Part shown: piece after piece, positions 7,698-14,644 of the stretch | Layout: each line of letters begins with the position of its first letter | How positions within the stretch are numbered: the stretch's first letter is position 1 | Origin: Nonomuraea rhodomycinica | Lineage (GTDB): Bacteria; Actinomycetota; Actinomycetes; Streptosporangiales; Streptosporangiaceae | Reading direction: 5' to 3' | Length of the DNA: 64,000 nucleotides | NCBI RefSeq assembly: GCF_013363995.1 | Contig: NZ_JABWGO010000010.1 | Span: 186,001-250,000, forward strand | Made by a program: the position numbers and the translations under genes | The notes under the pieces: model-generated | The model's input: the letters and a program-made list of their open reading frames with translations, nothing else | What the model was told of the DNA's origin: nothing | Databases searched by the model: none

Positions 7698-8651
7698 CTA
7701 ACATCGCGGTTCGAAACGGCGCAGGAACCCGTCGTCGAGGACGAGGAAGCGGGTGATGCCCCGCACCCGGTCGCCGGCGAGGGTGAGCACGATCACTCCC
7801 GCGGGCTCCCCGCCGAGGCGGCAGGTGAAGGCCGGCTGCCCGTTCGCCCGCGTGGGCACCAGCAGCACGGGCAGGTCCGCGCTCCAGGCGGTGCTCGCCC
7901 GTAGGAACGAGGCGATCGCCGGCACGCCGTGGTACTCGTGCGGCGCCGGAGGCATGGCCAGCCACGCGTCGTCGGTGAGCAGGGTGACCAGCGCGTCGAT
8001 GTCGTCGGCGGTGAAGGCGTCGGCGAAGCGGCGGACCAGCTCGCGCTCCCGCGCCGATCCCGGCGCGGGCGCCTCGGGGTGGCGCCCGCCGCCCCGCTCC
8101 GGTTGTCGGGCGAGCGAGGTGCGGGCCCGTTGCAGCAGTCCCTTGACCGCGGTCGGCGTGACGCCGAGCATCGGCGCGACCTCGCCGGGCGGGTAGCCGA
8201 GCACGTCCCGGAGCACGAGGACGGCGGCCTGCCGGGGCGGGAGTCGCTGGAGCGCGGCGACGAACGCCAGCTCGACCGCCTCGCGCGCCGTGCAGCGCGC
8301 CTCGGGACCGGGCGCCGCGTCGGGCACCAGCAGCGTGTCCGGGTACGGCTGCAGCCACGGCACGTCTCCGTGACGGCTCGGCGGCGGCGGCTCGAACGGC
8401 GGCTTCGGCTCCGGCGGGACGCGCCGCCCGCGGTCGCGCAGCGCGTTCAGGCAGCGGTTGGTGGCGATGCGGTACAGCCACGACCGCAACGACGAGCGGC
8501 CCTCGAAGCCGTCCAGGCCGCGCCAGGCGGCGAGGAGCGTCTCCTGCAGGACGTCCTCGGCGTCCGTCAGCGATCCCAGCAGGCGGTAGCAGTGCAGCAG
8601 CAGCTCGCGCCGGTACGCCGCGACCTGCTCCTCGAACGCGATTTCCGCCAC
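7698..8651 (-). CDS. ECF sigma factor with C-terminal SnoaL-like domain
   Basis: A 317-residue sigma-70 family factor. Region 2 spans residues 4-75 (LLLHCYRLLGSLTDAEDVLQET, then SLRSWLYRIATNRCLNALRDR), region 4 lies near 135-185 (LQRLPPRQAAVLVLRDVLGY, then TAVKGLLQRARTSLAR), and a SnoaL/NTF2-like domain fills residues 200-317. Factors of this SigJ/ECF41/ECF56-like design have no obvious anti-sigma factor; the tail is thought to modulate activity. GTG at 8651 is chosen because longer starts would run into the divergent gene at 8710. A SnoaL protein is encoded divergently and DUF5829 downstream. Confidence 0.9.
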   Translation of the reverse strand: MAEIAFEEQVAAYRRELLLHCYRLLGSLTDAEDVLQETLLAAWRGLDGFEGRSSLRSWLYRIATNRCLNALRDRGRRVPPEPKPPFEPPPPSRHGDVPWLQPYPDTLLVPDAAPGPEARCTAREAVELAFVAALQRLPPRQAAVLVLRDVLGYPPGEVAPMLGVTPTAVKGLLQRARTSLARQPERGGGRHPEAPAPGSARERELVRRFADAFTADDIDALVTLLTDDAWLAMPPAPHEYHGVPAIASFLRASTAWSADLPVLLVPTRANGQPAFTCRLGGEPAGVIVLTLAGDRVRGITRFLVLDDGFLRRFEPRC

Positions 8652-8709
8652 GACCGTTCCGTTCCGCGGGCTTCCGGTGTCGTAACGGGCGACAACGGAA
8701 GGAGACACC

Positions 8710-9087
8710 ATGTCCGGCTCAGCATTGCAGATCGCGCTGGCCCACCACCGCGCGTGGACCGGCAAGGACCTCGACCTGGCGATGAGCTACCTCGCCGACG
8801 ACGTCGTGTGCGACGCCCCGGCGGGGCGGCTCACGGGCGTCGAGGCGTACCGGGAGTTCCTGGGGCCGTTCGCCGAGCACCTGCTCGTCAGGGCGGAGCT
8901 GATCGCCGCGTTCGGGGACGACGAGACGGCTTTGATCATGTACGACGCCGAGACCGTCCCGGCCAGGAGCGCGCCGGCGGCCGAATGCGTCACGGTGCGG
9001 GACGGGAGGATCGTCCACAACCGGTTCGTGTTCGACCGGACCCCGTTCGAGGAGTTCCGCCGTCGCCAGGAGCAGTCCCGGGCGTGA
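8710..9087 (+). CDS. SnoaL-like (NTF2-fold) protein
   Basis: A 125-residue NTF2-fold protein. The N-terminal helix and strand (IALAHHRAWTGKDLDLAMSYLADDVVCDAP, of which residues 8-37) and the FxEH helix followed by a barrel of strands are typical of SnoaL_2 domains, which bind small hydrophobic ligands or act as cyclases/isomerases. An excellent GGAAGGAGA precedes ATG 8710. It is divergent from a sigma factor carrying the same fold at its C-terminus, so gene and regulator may sense related ligands. No substrate can be named. Confidence 0.82.
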   Translation: MSGSALQIALAHHRAWTGKDLDLAMSYLADDVVCDAPAGRLTGVEAYREFLGPFAEHLLVRAELIAAFGDDETALIMYDAETVPARSAPAAECVTVRDGRIVHNRFVFDRTPFEEFRRRQEQSRA

Positions 9088-9189
9088 GCCGCCCGCCGCC
9101 CGGGCTCGGGCCGTTCCACGGCTCCGGCTCCGGGCGGCGGGAGTCAATTGATCTTGACCGGGGTACTGGCCGGTAACGACGATCGGGGG

Positions 9190-10251
9190 ATGCGCCTGCC
9201 TCGTGTGAAACCCGAGCACGCTCCCCAGCGGCTCGGCGACGGCACCGTCCGGCTCGGCGGGGCCCTGTACGGCATCGCCTCCGAGATCGCGGACGCCGAC
9301 GGCTGGGCCTGGACGGCGCTGAGCCTCATGGACGGCACGCGTCCCCCCGCGCGGATCGCCGCCGAGCTGCGCGCCCGCCACCCCGTGCTGACGTGCGAGG
9401 AGGCCGAGGACATCGTCGCCACCCTTGTGTCGTCCGGCCACGTGGAGGACGCCGCGCCCGAGCCCTGCCCGGAGCTGACCGAGCGGGAGAAGGAGCGCCA
9501 CAGCCGCACCAGGGACTACTTCCGCTGGGTCGACCTCACCCCGCGCGACCACGGCTGGGAGCCGCAGGTGCGGATCAAGAACGCCCGGGTGGTGGTGCTC
9601 GGCCTGGGCGGGACCGGCAGCCACGTGGCCTGGACGCTGGCCGCCGCCGGCGTCGGTCGGCTGCACCTGGTGGATCCCGACGTCGTGGAGCTGTCCAACC
9701 TGAACCGGCAGATCCTCTACACCGAGCCGGACGTCGGCCGGCTCAAGGCGGAGGTGGCGCTCGACCGGCTGCGCCAGGTCAACTCCGAGATCGGCATCAC
9801 CGCCGAGGCGGCCGCGGTGGACGGCCCCGGGCGGCTGGCCCGCCTGATCGACGGGTTCGACGTCCTCGCGCTCTGCGCCGACCGCCCCCGGGGGCCGTAC
9901 GGGATCCAGAGCTGGGCCAACCGGGTGTGCGCCGAGGCGGGGATCCCGTGGGTGAGCGGCGGGTACAACGGGCCGCTCGTCAGCGTGGGCGTCTTCGGCC
10001 CGGGCGGTCCCTGCTACGAGTGCGTGCGCGCCGGCATCCCGTCGCGGCCCGGCGCGGACTACGCCTGGCCCGGCGTGACCGGGGCCTCGGCCGGGCTGTC
10101 CGGCCACCTGGTGGCGCACGACGTCCTGGCCCTGGTGACCGGGGTCATGTCCACGCCGCCGGGCTACTTCCACGGGGTGATGCTGCTGGACCCGGACGGC
10201 CACGTGTACGCCCGCCACCCCTCGCGTCCCGATTGCGACATCTGTTCTTGA
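9190..10251 (+). CDS. MccB-like E1/ThiF adenylyltransferase with RRE-like N-terminus
   Basis: A 353-residue E1-like enzyme matching MccB of the microcin C pathway in length and layout. Residues 1-90 look like a winged-helix peptide-recognition domain (RRE/PqqD-like). Then comes HSRTRDYF, the nucleotide-binding GLGGTGS at 138-144, DPDVVELSNLNRQ for ATP/Mg binding, and two zinc knuckles, C275-YE-C278 and C349-DI-C352. In MccB the enzyme adenylates the C-terminal Asn of a short peptide and forms a peptidyl-nucleotide bond. ATG 9190 follows CGGGGG; an upstream TTG at 9148 is possible. A 40-residue peptide gene ending in Asn follows 67 bp later. No MccC exporter or MccE/MccF gene is adjacent. ThiF/MoeB housekeeping is unlikely given the N-terminal domain and neighbours. 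Confidence 0.85.
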   Translation: MRLPRVKPEHAPQRLGDGTVRLGGALYGIASEIADADGWAWTALSLMDGTRPPARIAAELRARHPVLTCEEAEDIVATLVSSGHVEDAAPEPCPELTEREKERHSRTRDYFRWVDLTPRDHGWEPQVRIKNARVVVLGLGGTGSHVAWTLAAAGVGRLHLVDPDVVELSNLNRQILYTEPDVGRLKAEVALDRLRQVNSEIGITAEAAAVDGPGRLARLIDGFDVLALCADRPRGPYGIQSWANRVCAEAGIPWVSGGYNGPLVSVGVFGPGGPCYECVRAGIPSRPGADYAWPGVTGASAGLSGHLVAHDVLALVTGVMSTPPGYFHGVMLLDPDGHVYARHPSRPDCDICS

Positions 10252-10318
10252 TCAAGGAGCGGGAAGACCGTACGTTCGCGGTTACCGTTCCCCACTCACC
10301 TCGGTAAGGAGGAGTGTC

Positions 10319-10441
10319 ATGAGCAACACCCCCGCCCCGGAAGCGCAGCAGGAGCGGAAGCCGCGCAAGAGGATCGTCGTCCGCCGGCTCGACAAGGTCG
10401 GGCCGACCGCGTGGGCGCCCAGCCAGGGCAACTCGAACTGA
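10319..10441 (+). CDS. Putative RiPP precursor peptide ending in Asn (40 residues)
   Basis: A short gene with an excellent AAGGAGGAG five bases before ATG. The product has an acidic/polar N-terminus (SNTPAPEAQQE), a strongly basic middle (RKPRKRIVVRRLDK) and the C-terminus GPTAWAPSQGNSN. It has no Cys, so lanthipeptide or thiazole chemistry is unlikely. The terminal Asn matches the residue that MccB-type enzymes modify in MccA. Placement between the MccB-like enzyme and a strong stem-loop is what is expected of a precursor gene. Whether the peptide is modified, processed or toxic is inference. The basic middle could be the recognition segment for the enzyme's N-terminal domain. Confidence 0.75.
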   Translation: MSNTPAPEAQQERKPRKRIVVRRLDKVGPTAWAPSQGNSN

Positions 10442-10444
10442 CCC

Positions 10445-10476
10445 GCGTGCGGGCGGGGGGTGGCCCGCCCGCACGC
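10445..10476 (+). terminator. 13-bp perfect stem-loop after the precursor gene
   Basis: Positions 10445-10457 (GCGTGCGGGCGGG) pair perfectly with 10464-10476 around a 6-base loop, starting four bases after the precursor stop. There is no T-tract. Such a structure after a precursor gene would stabilise the upstream transcript end and reduce read-through to the DUF6879 gene. Confidence 0.8.
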
Positions 10477-10477
10477 C

Positions 10478-10540
10478 GGGAGGCCTGATGAGTCACGTCG
10501 AGAGGCCCGCCGGGCCTGTTCGGGAGGCCTGATGAGTGAC
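10478..10540 (+). repeat. Duplicated ribosome binding site and start region
   Basis: The segment GGGAGGCCTGATGAGT followed by G or C and ACGT occurs at 10478 and again at 10522, 44 bp apart. Each copy contains a Shine-Dalgarno-like GGAGG and an ATG (10488 and 10532). The second copy starts the DUF6879 gene; the first starts a 14-codon frame. Confidence 0.8.
10488..10532 (+). CDS. Possible 14-residue leader micro-ORF
   Basis: ATG 10488 has its own GGGAGG and reads SHVERPAGPVREA before TGA at 10530-10532. The final A of that stop is the first base of the DUF6879 ATG (TGATG), a re-initiation arrangement. It may be a true leader peptide coupling translation, or simply a by-product of the duplicated start region. 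Confidence 0.35.
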   Translation: MSHVERPAGPVREA

Positions 10541-11116
10541 GTTCTGAACCGTCTGCGCACGGTCCCCGCCCAGGTGATGGACGCCGCCGAGTACGGGGCC
10601 GACTTCGCCGGGGCGCTCGCGGCCACGAGCGGCGTCGTGTGGAAGCTCGAACGGGCGCAGCATTTCGACGAGGGAGACCTGCCCAGCTACCTGGCGATGG
10701 TCGAGGGCGACTGGGACCGCGCGATGGAGCTGGCCGAGCGGATGCGCCCCGGCTTCCGCGACGACAATCCCGCCCGGCTCGACTTCCGGCGGATCAGGGT
10801 GGTGGAGGAGCCGTTCACCCCGTATCTCCGCTGGGAGCTCGCGCTGCTCGCCATGCGGGCCGAGGAGGGGGAGAACGGCCGGGTGGTGCCGGTCTCGGCG
10901 GTGCGCCCGTACGAGGACGGCGGCCCCGTGCCGGAGCTGGTGCTGCTCCGTCCGACCCTGCTCTACGAGGTCCTGTACGACGAGGCGGGCAGGCACGTCG
11001 GGGCCCGCCGGATCACCGACCCGCGGGTCGTCGAGCCGTGCGTGCCGGTCCTGGCCGGCCTGTTCGAGCGCGGCGAGGACCTGCGCGCGTACTGGGTCAG
11101 AAAGCGTACGGCCTAG
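10532..11116 (+). CDS. DUF6879-family protein
   Basis: A 194-residue soluble protein. The pattern of an N-terminal Trp-Lys-Leu-Glu region (GVVWKLERAQHF), a central RIRVVEEPFTPYLRWELAL and a C-terminal LLRPTLLYEVLYDEAGRHVGARRITDP matches the actinomycete DUF6879 family, often encoded beside XRE/DUF397 regulators and of unknown role. ATG 10532 is chosen for its GGGAGG and the coupling to the micro-ORF. A longer frame from 10460 would run through the stem-loop. Its position directly after the MccB-like enzyme and peptide suggests a part in that system, such as partner, immunity or regulation, but nothing in the sequence decides which. Confidence 0.75.
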   Translation: MSDVLNRLRTVPAQVMDAAEYGADFAGALAATSGVVWKLERAQHFDEGDLPSYLAMVEGDWDRAMELAERMRPGFRDDNPARLDFRRIRVVEEPFTPYLRWELALLAMRAEEGENGRVVPVSAVRPYEDGGPVPELVLLRPTLLYEVLYDEAGRHVGARRITDPRVVEPCVPVLAGLFERGEDLRAYWVRKRTA

Positions 11117-11123
11117 GGCCGGC

Positions 11124-11159
11124 GATCGGCTCAGAGATCGGCTCAGAGATCGGCTCAGA
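11124..11159. repeat. Three exact 12-bp tandem repeats in a convergent gap
   Basis: GATCGGCTCAGA occurs three times without change. The third copy contains the TGA stop (11155-11157) of the minus-strand hydrolase. Because 12 is a multiple of three, the other two copies place further in-frame TGA codons just beyond it. The array sits between the DUF6879 stop at 11116 and the hydrolase. Confidence 0.9.
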
Positions 11160-11727
11160 GGTCGGCGAGGAAGCCGAGCGCCGTCGCCCAGGCGCGCTCG
11201 GCGGACTCGGGGTCGTGGTCGGGCAGGTCCGGGTCGGTGAACAGGTGGCCCGCGCCCGGGTACCGGAACACCTCCACGTCGGCCCCGGCCCGGCGCATCA
11301 GCAGGTACCACGTGTTCTGCCAGTCGACCGGCTCGTACGTGTCGGGGTCGGCGACGTGGAGCTGCACGGGCAGGTCGTCCAGGAACGCTCCCTCGGGCAG
11401 GTCGGACGTGCCGTGCATCAGCAGCAGGCCCCGGGCGTTCTCGTCGGCCAGGGCGAGGTTCTGCGCGAGCGCGCCGCCGAGGGAGAGCCCCGCGTACACG
11501 ACGCCCTGCCCGGACAGGGGAGCGGCGGCGGCCACGGCCCGCTTCAGCAGCTCGTCGCGGCCGAGCTCGTCCTTGATCGCGATGGCCTCCTCGGGCGTGC
11601 CGACGACGCGCCCGTCGTACAGGTCGGGGACGTGCACCTCGTGGCCGGCCGCGCGCAGCCGCCCGGCGGCCTGGTGGACGGCGGGCCGCAGGCCGTACTG
11701 GGAGTGCAGGAGCAGGATCCGTGCCAT
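11155..11727 (-). CDS. Dienelactone hydrolase-family protein
   Basis: A 190-residue alpha/beta hydrolase of the dienelactone hydrolase type. It starts ARILLLHSQYGLRPAV and continues with HEVHVPDLYDG. The nucleophile-elbow region reads YAGLSLGGALAQNLAL, so the usual Cys/Ser nucleophile is Ser in GLSLGG. The acid is probably in ADPDTYEP and the His in FRYPGAGHLF. It is shorter than classical DLH (about 230) but normal for this actinomycete subgroup. ATG 11727 fits the first strand. Divergent from the signal-peptidase-like gene across 52 bp; substrate unknown. Confidence 0.87.
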   Translation of the reverse strand: MARILLLHSQYGLRPAVHQAAGRLRAAGHEVHVPDLYDGRVVGTPEEAIAIKDELGRDELLKRAVAAAAPLSGQGVVYAGLSLGGALAQNLALADENARGLLLMHGTSDLPEGAFLDDLPVQLHVADPDTYEPVDWQNTWYLLMRRAGADVEVFRYPGAGHLFTDPDLPDHDPESAERAWATALGFLADL

Positions 11728-11779
11728 GGGGCCAAGTCTAGGAGGGCCCCTCGTCGCTCCCGTGCCGCACAATGTCCGG

Positions 11780-12319
11780 ATGATCCGTCCACGCTTATCC
11801 GCCCTGTCCCTGGTCCTGCTCCTGACGCCGGTCGCCGGTTGCGCGTCCGCCGACCTGGGGATCTTCGATCGGACCGGTTACACGATGACCAGCCAGGCCA
11901 TGGAGCCCACGATCAAGCACGGCGCCCACATGTCGGTGCGGCGGGTCGGCGACGCGTACGTCCCGCGCGTCGGCGACGTCATCGTCTACCGCGAGCCGGA
12001 GGGCTGGTCGGTGGGCACCCCCGACCCCGAGAGGACCTATGTCTCGCGGGTCATCGGCGTGCCGGGCAGCACGGTGAAGTGCTGCGACTCCCACGGGCGG
12101 CTGGAGCTGGACGGCAAGGCGCTGGACGAGCCGTACATCGCCAAACCCCCGGCCTCCGACCTGGACTTCGACGTGCAGGTGCCGCGCGACCGGATATGGA
12201 TCATGAGCGACAACCGGCATTCCGCCCTGGACTCCCGCTCCCATCAGGACGCCCCGGGCACCGGGACGATCAGCGTCTCCGACGTCGTCGGGGTGGTCGA
12301 GGATCCGCGGGGGTCCTAG
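11780..12319 (+). CDS. Signal peptidase I-like lipoprotein lacking catalytic residues
   Basis: A 179-residue protein with the S26 signal peptidase I fold but an unusual active site. The normal nucleophile box SMxPT is AMEPT (Ala at residue 40), and the general-base box KRxxGxPG is SRVIGVPG (Ser at residue 89 in place of Lys). Downstream box E, SDNRHSALDSR, is intact. The N-terminus is a lipoprotein signal ending in the lipobox VAGC (Cys21) instead of a transmembrane anchor. The fold should form, but the Ser/Lys dyad is absent, so it is probably not a peptidase. Its start could also be GTG 11762. Its TAG stop overlaps the convergent VOC gene's TAG in the palindrome CTAG. Confidence 0.8.
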   Translation: MIRPRLSALSLVLLLTPVAGCASADLGIFDRTGYTMTSQAMEPTIKHGAHMSVRRVGDAYVPRVGDVIVYREPEGWSVGTPDPERTYVSRVIGVPGSTVKCCDSHGRLELDGKALDEPYIAKPPASDLDFDVQVPRDRIWIMSDNRHSALDSRSHQDAPGTGTISVSDVVGVVEDPRGS

Positions 12320-12672
12320 GCGCCGGCCGGCTCCAGGAACTCCAGGCGGTTGCCGTGCGGGTCCTCGCTGTAGAAGCGGCGCATGCCCGGGAAGTCGTCG
12401 TCGAACGTGACCGGGTACCCGGCGGCGCGCAGCCGCTCGGCCCACGCGTCGAGGCCGGAGACGAGCAGCCCGGGGTGGGCCTTGCGGGCCGGGCGGAAGT
12501 CGGCCTCGACGCCCAGGTGCAGCTCGATGCCGTGGCCGCGGAACCAGCAGCCGCCCCGCGCCGCCAGCACCGGGGGCTTGGGGATCTCGGCCAGGCCGAG
12601 GACGCCCTCGTAGAAGTCGCGAAGGGCCTGCTCGCTCCCGGGCGGGCAGGCCAGCTGGACGTGGTGCAGCAT
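12316..12672 (-). CDS. VOC-family glyoxalase-like protein
   Basis: A 118-residue vicinal-oxygen-chelate protein. It opens LHHVQLACPPGSEQALRDFYEGVLGL and closes RRFYSEDPHGNRLEFLEP, the paired beta-alpha-beta modules of the glyoxalase/bleomycin-resistance fold. Likely metal ligands are the His after the first strand and the Glu in LEFLE. GAGAGGAG lies before ATG 12672. It lies 25 bp downstream of the NACHT gene on the same strand and is probably co-transcribed. Substrate unknown. Confidence 0.88.
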   Translation of the reverse strand: MLHHVQLACPPGSEQALRDFYEGVLGLAEIPKPPVLAARGGCWFRGHGIELHLGVEADFRPARKAHPGLLVSGLDAWAERLRAAGYPVTFDDDFPGMRRFYSEDPHGNRLEFLEPAGA

Positions 12673-12697
12673 CGGGGCTCCTCTCGGTATCTTGATG

Positions 12698-14608
12698 TCA
12701 AGTTACATCAGCGGAGGTCGCCAGCTGCTCGCGCAGCAGATCGTGCCGGAAGTAGTACATGCCACCGACCTTGCGGAGAACCCCGCGCCGGTGCGCGTCC
12801 TCCAGGAACGCCAGGACGCGCCAGGGCAGGACGCCCCGGAGCGTGAAGAACACGCGGGCGATGAGGAACCGGACCCAGGAGTTCTCCAGCAGGGTCACGA
12901 GGACGAGGGTGAGGACCGCCGCGAGGCCGAGCGACCACGGCGAGGAGGGCCCGGTCGTGACGAGGAGCGTGAGAGCGAAGTCGATGACCGCCGCGATGAA
13001 GGTGATCACGCCTCTGCTCAGGACGACGAACAGCCAGAGCGAGGTCACGAGGGCCAGCCCGGCCGCCTGTCCGGCCGTGGACCCCTGCATGGCGCTGAGG
13101 TACCAGTGGACGGCGGCGAAGAGGACCGCGGCCGGACCTCCCGCGGTGAGCAGGGTCATGGGGCTCAGGAACACGGGGGAGAGCGAGTGGTCCCCCGCGA
13201 AGACGTAGACCAGGACGACGAGGGCGATCGTCGTGCCGAGCACGAGCCCCACGACGGGCGACGCGGCGACGGCGAACGCCACGGCGGCGGCCAGGCCGGC
13301 CAGCGAGCTGAAGATCAGGTTCTCGGCCGGGGACGGGACCTCGTCGGTCAGCGACTCCCGGGAGATCCCGTGCTTGGGGAAGCGGCGGGCGAGATGGGAC
13401 AGCCACGAGTGGACGTCGCGATGGCCCCAGGAGGGTCCGGGCAGGTCGTCGCGGCCGGCGTAGACGGTGGGCACCAGGTGCGCGAGCAGATGGGCCTCGA
13501 CGGCGTGCCGGGTCCTGAACGTGAGCAGCAGGTCGGGGTCCTCGGCGCCTTCCGCGTACGTCATGCGCGCCAGCGACAGGGCGAGCGGCGTGGACAGGCC
13601 GCGCGCCGTCTCGCTGTCGGGCGCGCGGGTCAGCTCCCCGAACACCCTCTCCCACCGCGGAAGCCGCGCGGGTTTCGTGGTGATGGTCAGGTACTCGCGG
13701 ATCGCCTCCGCGTCCAGCGGGTTGAGCTCCACGACGGCGGCGGCCGTGAGCACGTCCGCGTCGGGATGGTCGATGGTGGCCGCGTACTCGTGGCTGCGGC
13801 TGGTCAGGATGACGGGCGACGTGGCGCCGAAGGTGGCGTTGATCTCTCTCAGCGTCCGGGTGCGGAGCGGCTCGGGCATCTCGTCGAGGCCGTCGAGGAT
13901 CGGCAGCAGCCGATCCAGGCTCACGGACTCGTGGAAGCCGTAGTCCGCGCGCAGGCGCGCGTAGATCCACGTCGTGAGCCGTTTGCCGTCGGCCGGCTCC
14001 CGGGTGGACAGCCGTAAGATCACCGGTACGGGAGAGTCGTCGTCCCGGCGGGCCAGCCAGGCGAGGGCGAAACGCATGATCAGCGATGACTTGCCCGCGC
14101 CGGGCTCGCCGAGTATCACGAGGCGTGGGGCTCGGAGCCTGGTCCGGACGATGTCGTAGAGCTCGTCGAGGGAGCCGTCGAGGTCGATCGGCTCGTCGCC
14201 GCCGTGGATGACGCGCCAGTGGTCGCTCACCGGTGGGCCGAGGGTCCGCCAGGAGACCGGGAGCGGCCTCGGGTCGAGCAGCCGCTGGCGCAGCTCCTCC
14301 GACTCCCAGACCTGGCGGACTCTGGCGGCCAGCCGTGCGAGGCGCTCCGCCATGACCTCGGCGCTCACCTCCTGATCGTCGGGATCGGCGGCGGCGGCTG
14401 TGGCGGCTCGGCCCCGCAGCCAGCGCAGCAGCGCGACCGAGCCTCCGATGAGCGCGACGACGGCGCTGACGATGCTCGCCCACTGGTCGGCGTTCTCCCA
14501 GCCTTCGGACAGGAAGAACCACCCCAGCGTGACACCGCCGACCGGGACGAGGAAGAGAGCGAGGATGAGTGCCCAGTACCAGACGCGAAGGCCCGAGCGT
14601 TGGCGCAT
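12698..14608 (-). CDS. Membrane NACHT-domain NTPase
   Basis: A 636-residue STAND-class NTPase anchored in the membrane. Residues 8-33 and 44-63 are two N-terminal membrane helices. The NACHT module follows, with Walker A GEPGAGKSS (167-175, K173), Walker B LLPILDGLDEMP (234-245) and a sensor region VILTSRSHEY. The C-terminal third (about 435-590) contains several hydrophobic segments that look like five or more helices, then a soluble tail. Bacterial NACHT proteins include antiphage sensors, but many in actinomycetes are uncharacterised. No separate effector domain is visible unless the C-terminal membrane part is one. The upstream gene on the same strand is a potassium channel 36 bp away; the VOC gene follows. 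Confidence 0.9.
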   Translation of the reverse strand: MRQRSGLRVWYWALILALFLVPVGGVTLGWFFLSEGWENADQWASIVSAVVALIGGSVALLRWLRGRAATAAAADPDDQEVSAEVMAERLARLAARVRQVWESEELRQRLLDPRPLPVSWRTLGPPVSDHWRVIHGGDEPIDLDGSLDELYDIVRTRLRAPRLVILGEPGAGKSSLIMRFALAWLARRDDDSPVPVILRLSTREPADGKRLTTWIYARLRADYGFHESVSLDRLLPILDGLDEMPEPLRTRTLREINATFGATSPVILTSRSHEYAATIDHPDADVLTAAAVVELNPLDAEAIREYLTITTKPARLPRWERVFGELTRAPDSETARGLSTPLALSLARMTYAEGAEDPDLLLTFRTRHAVEAHLLAHLVPTVYAGRDDLPGPSWGHRDVHSWLSHLARRFPKHGISRESLTDEVPSPAENLIFSSLAGLAAAVAFAVAASPVVGLVLGTTIALVVLVYVFAGDHSLSPVFLSPMTLLTAGGPAAVLFAAVHWYLSAMQGSTAGQAAGLALVTSLWLFVVLSRGVITFIAAVIDFALTLLVTTGPSSPWSLGLAAVLTLVLVTLLENSWVRFLIARVFFTLRGVLPWRVLAFLEDAHRRGVLRKVGGMYYFRHDLLREQLATSADVT

Positions 14609-14644
14609 CAGGCCAGCATGCCGCCCGGGCGCCCGCCGGCAAAA

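Noticed and set aside
7645..8481. In-frame upstream extension of the DUF5829 gene through the sigma factor region.
   Set aside because: A clear signal peptide starts at 7644, and the extension is antisense-frame noise within the sigma factor gene.
10319..10441. Precursor peptide considered as a lanthipeptide, lasso or thiazole/oxazole precursor.
   Set aside because: It has no Cys, few Ser/Thr in the tail and no LanM, asparagine-synthetase-like cyclase, protease or YcaO gene beside it. The E1 enzyme and C-terminal Asn fit the MccA type better.
10460..10531. Upstream start for the DUF6879 gene.
   Set aside because: It would translate through the stem-loop and the repeated start region; ATG 10532 has its own GGGAGG.
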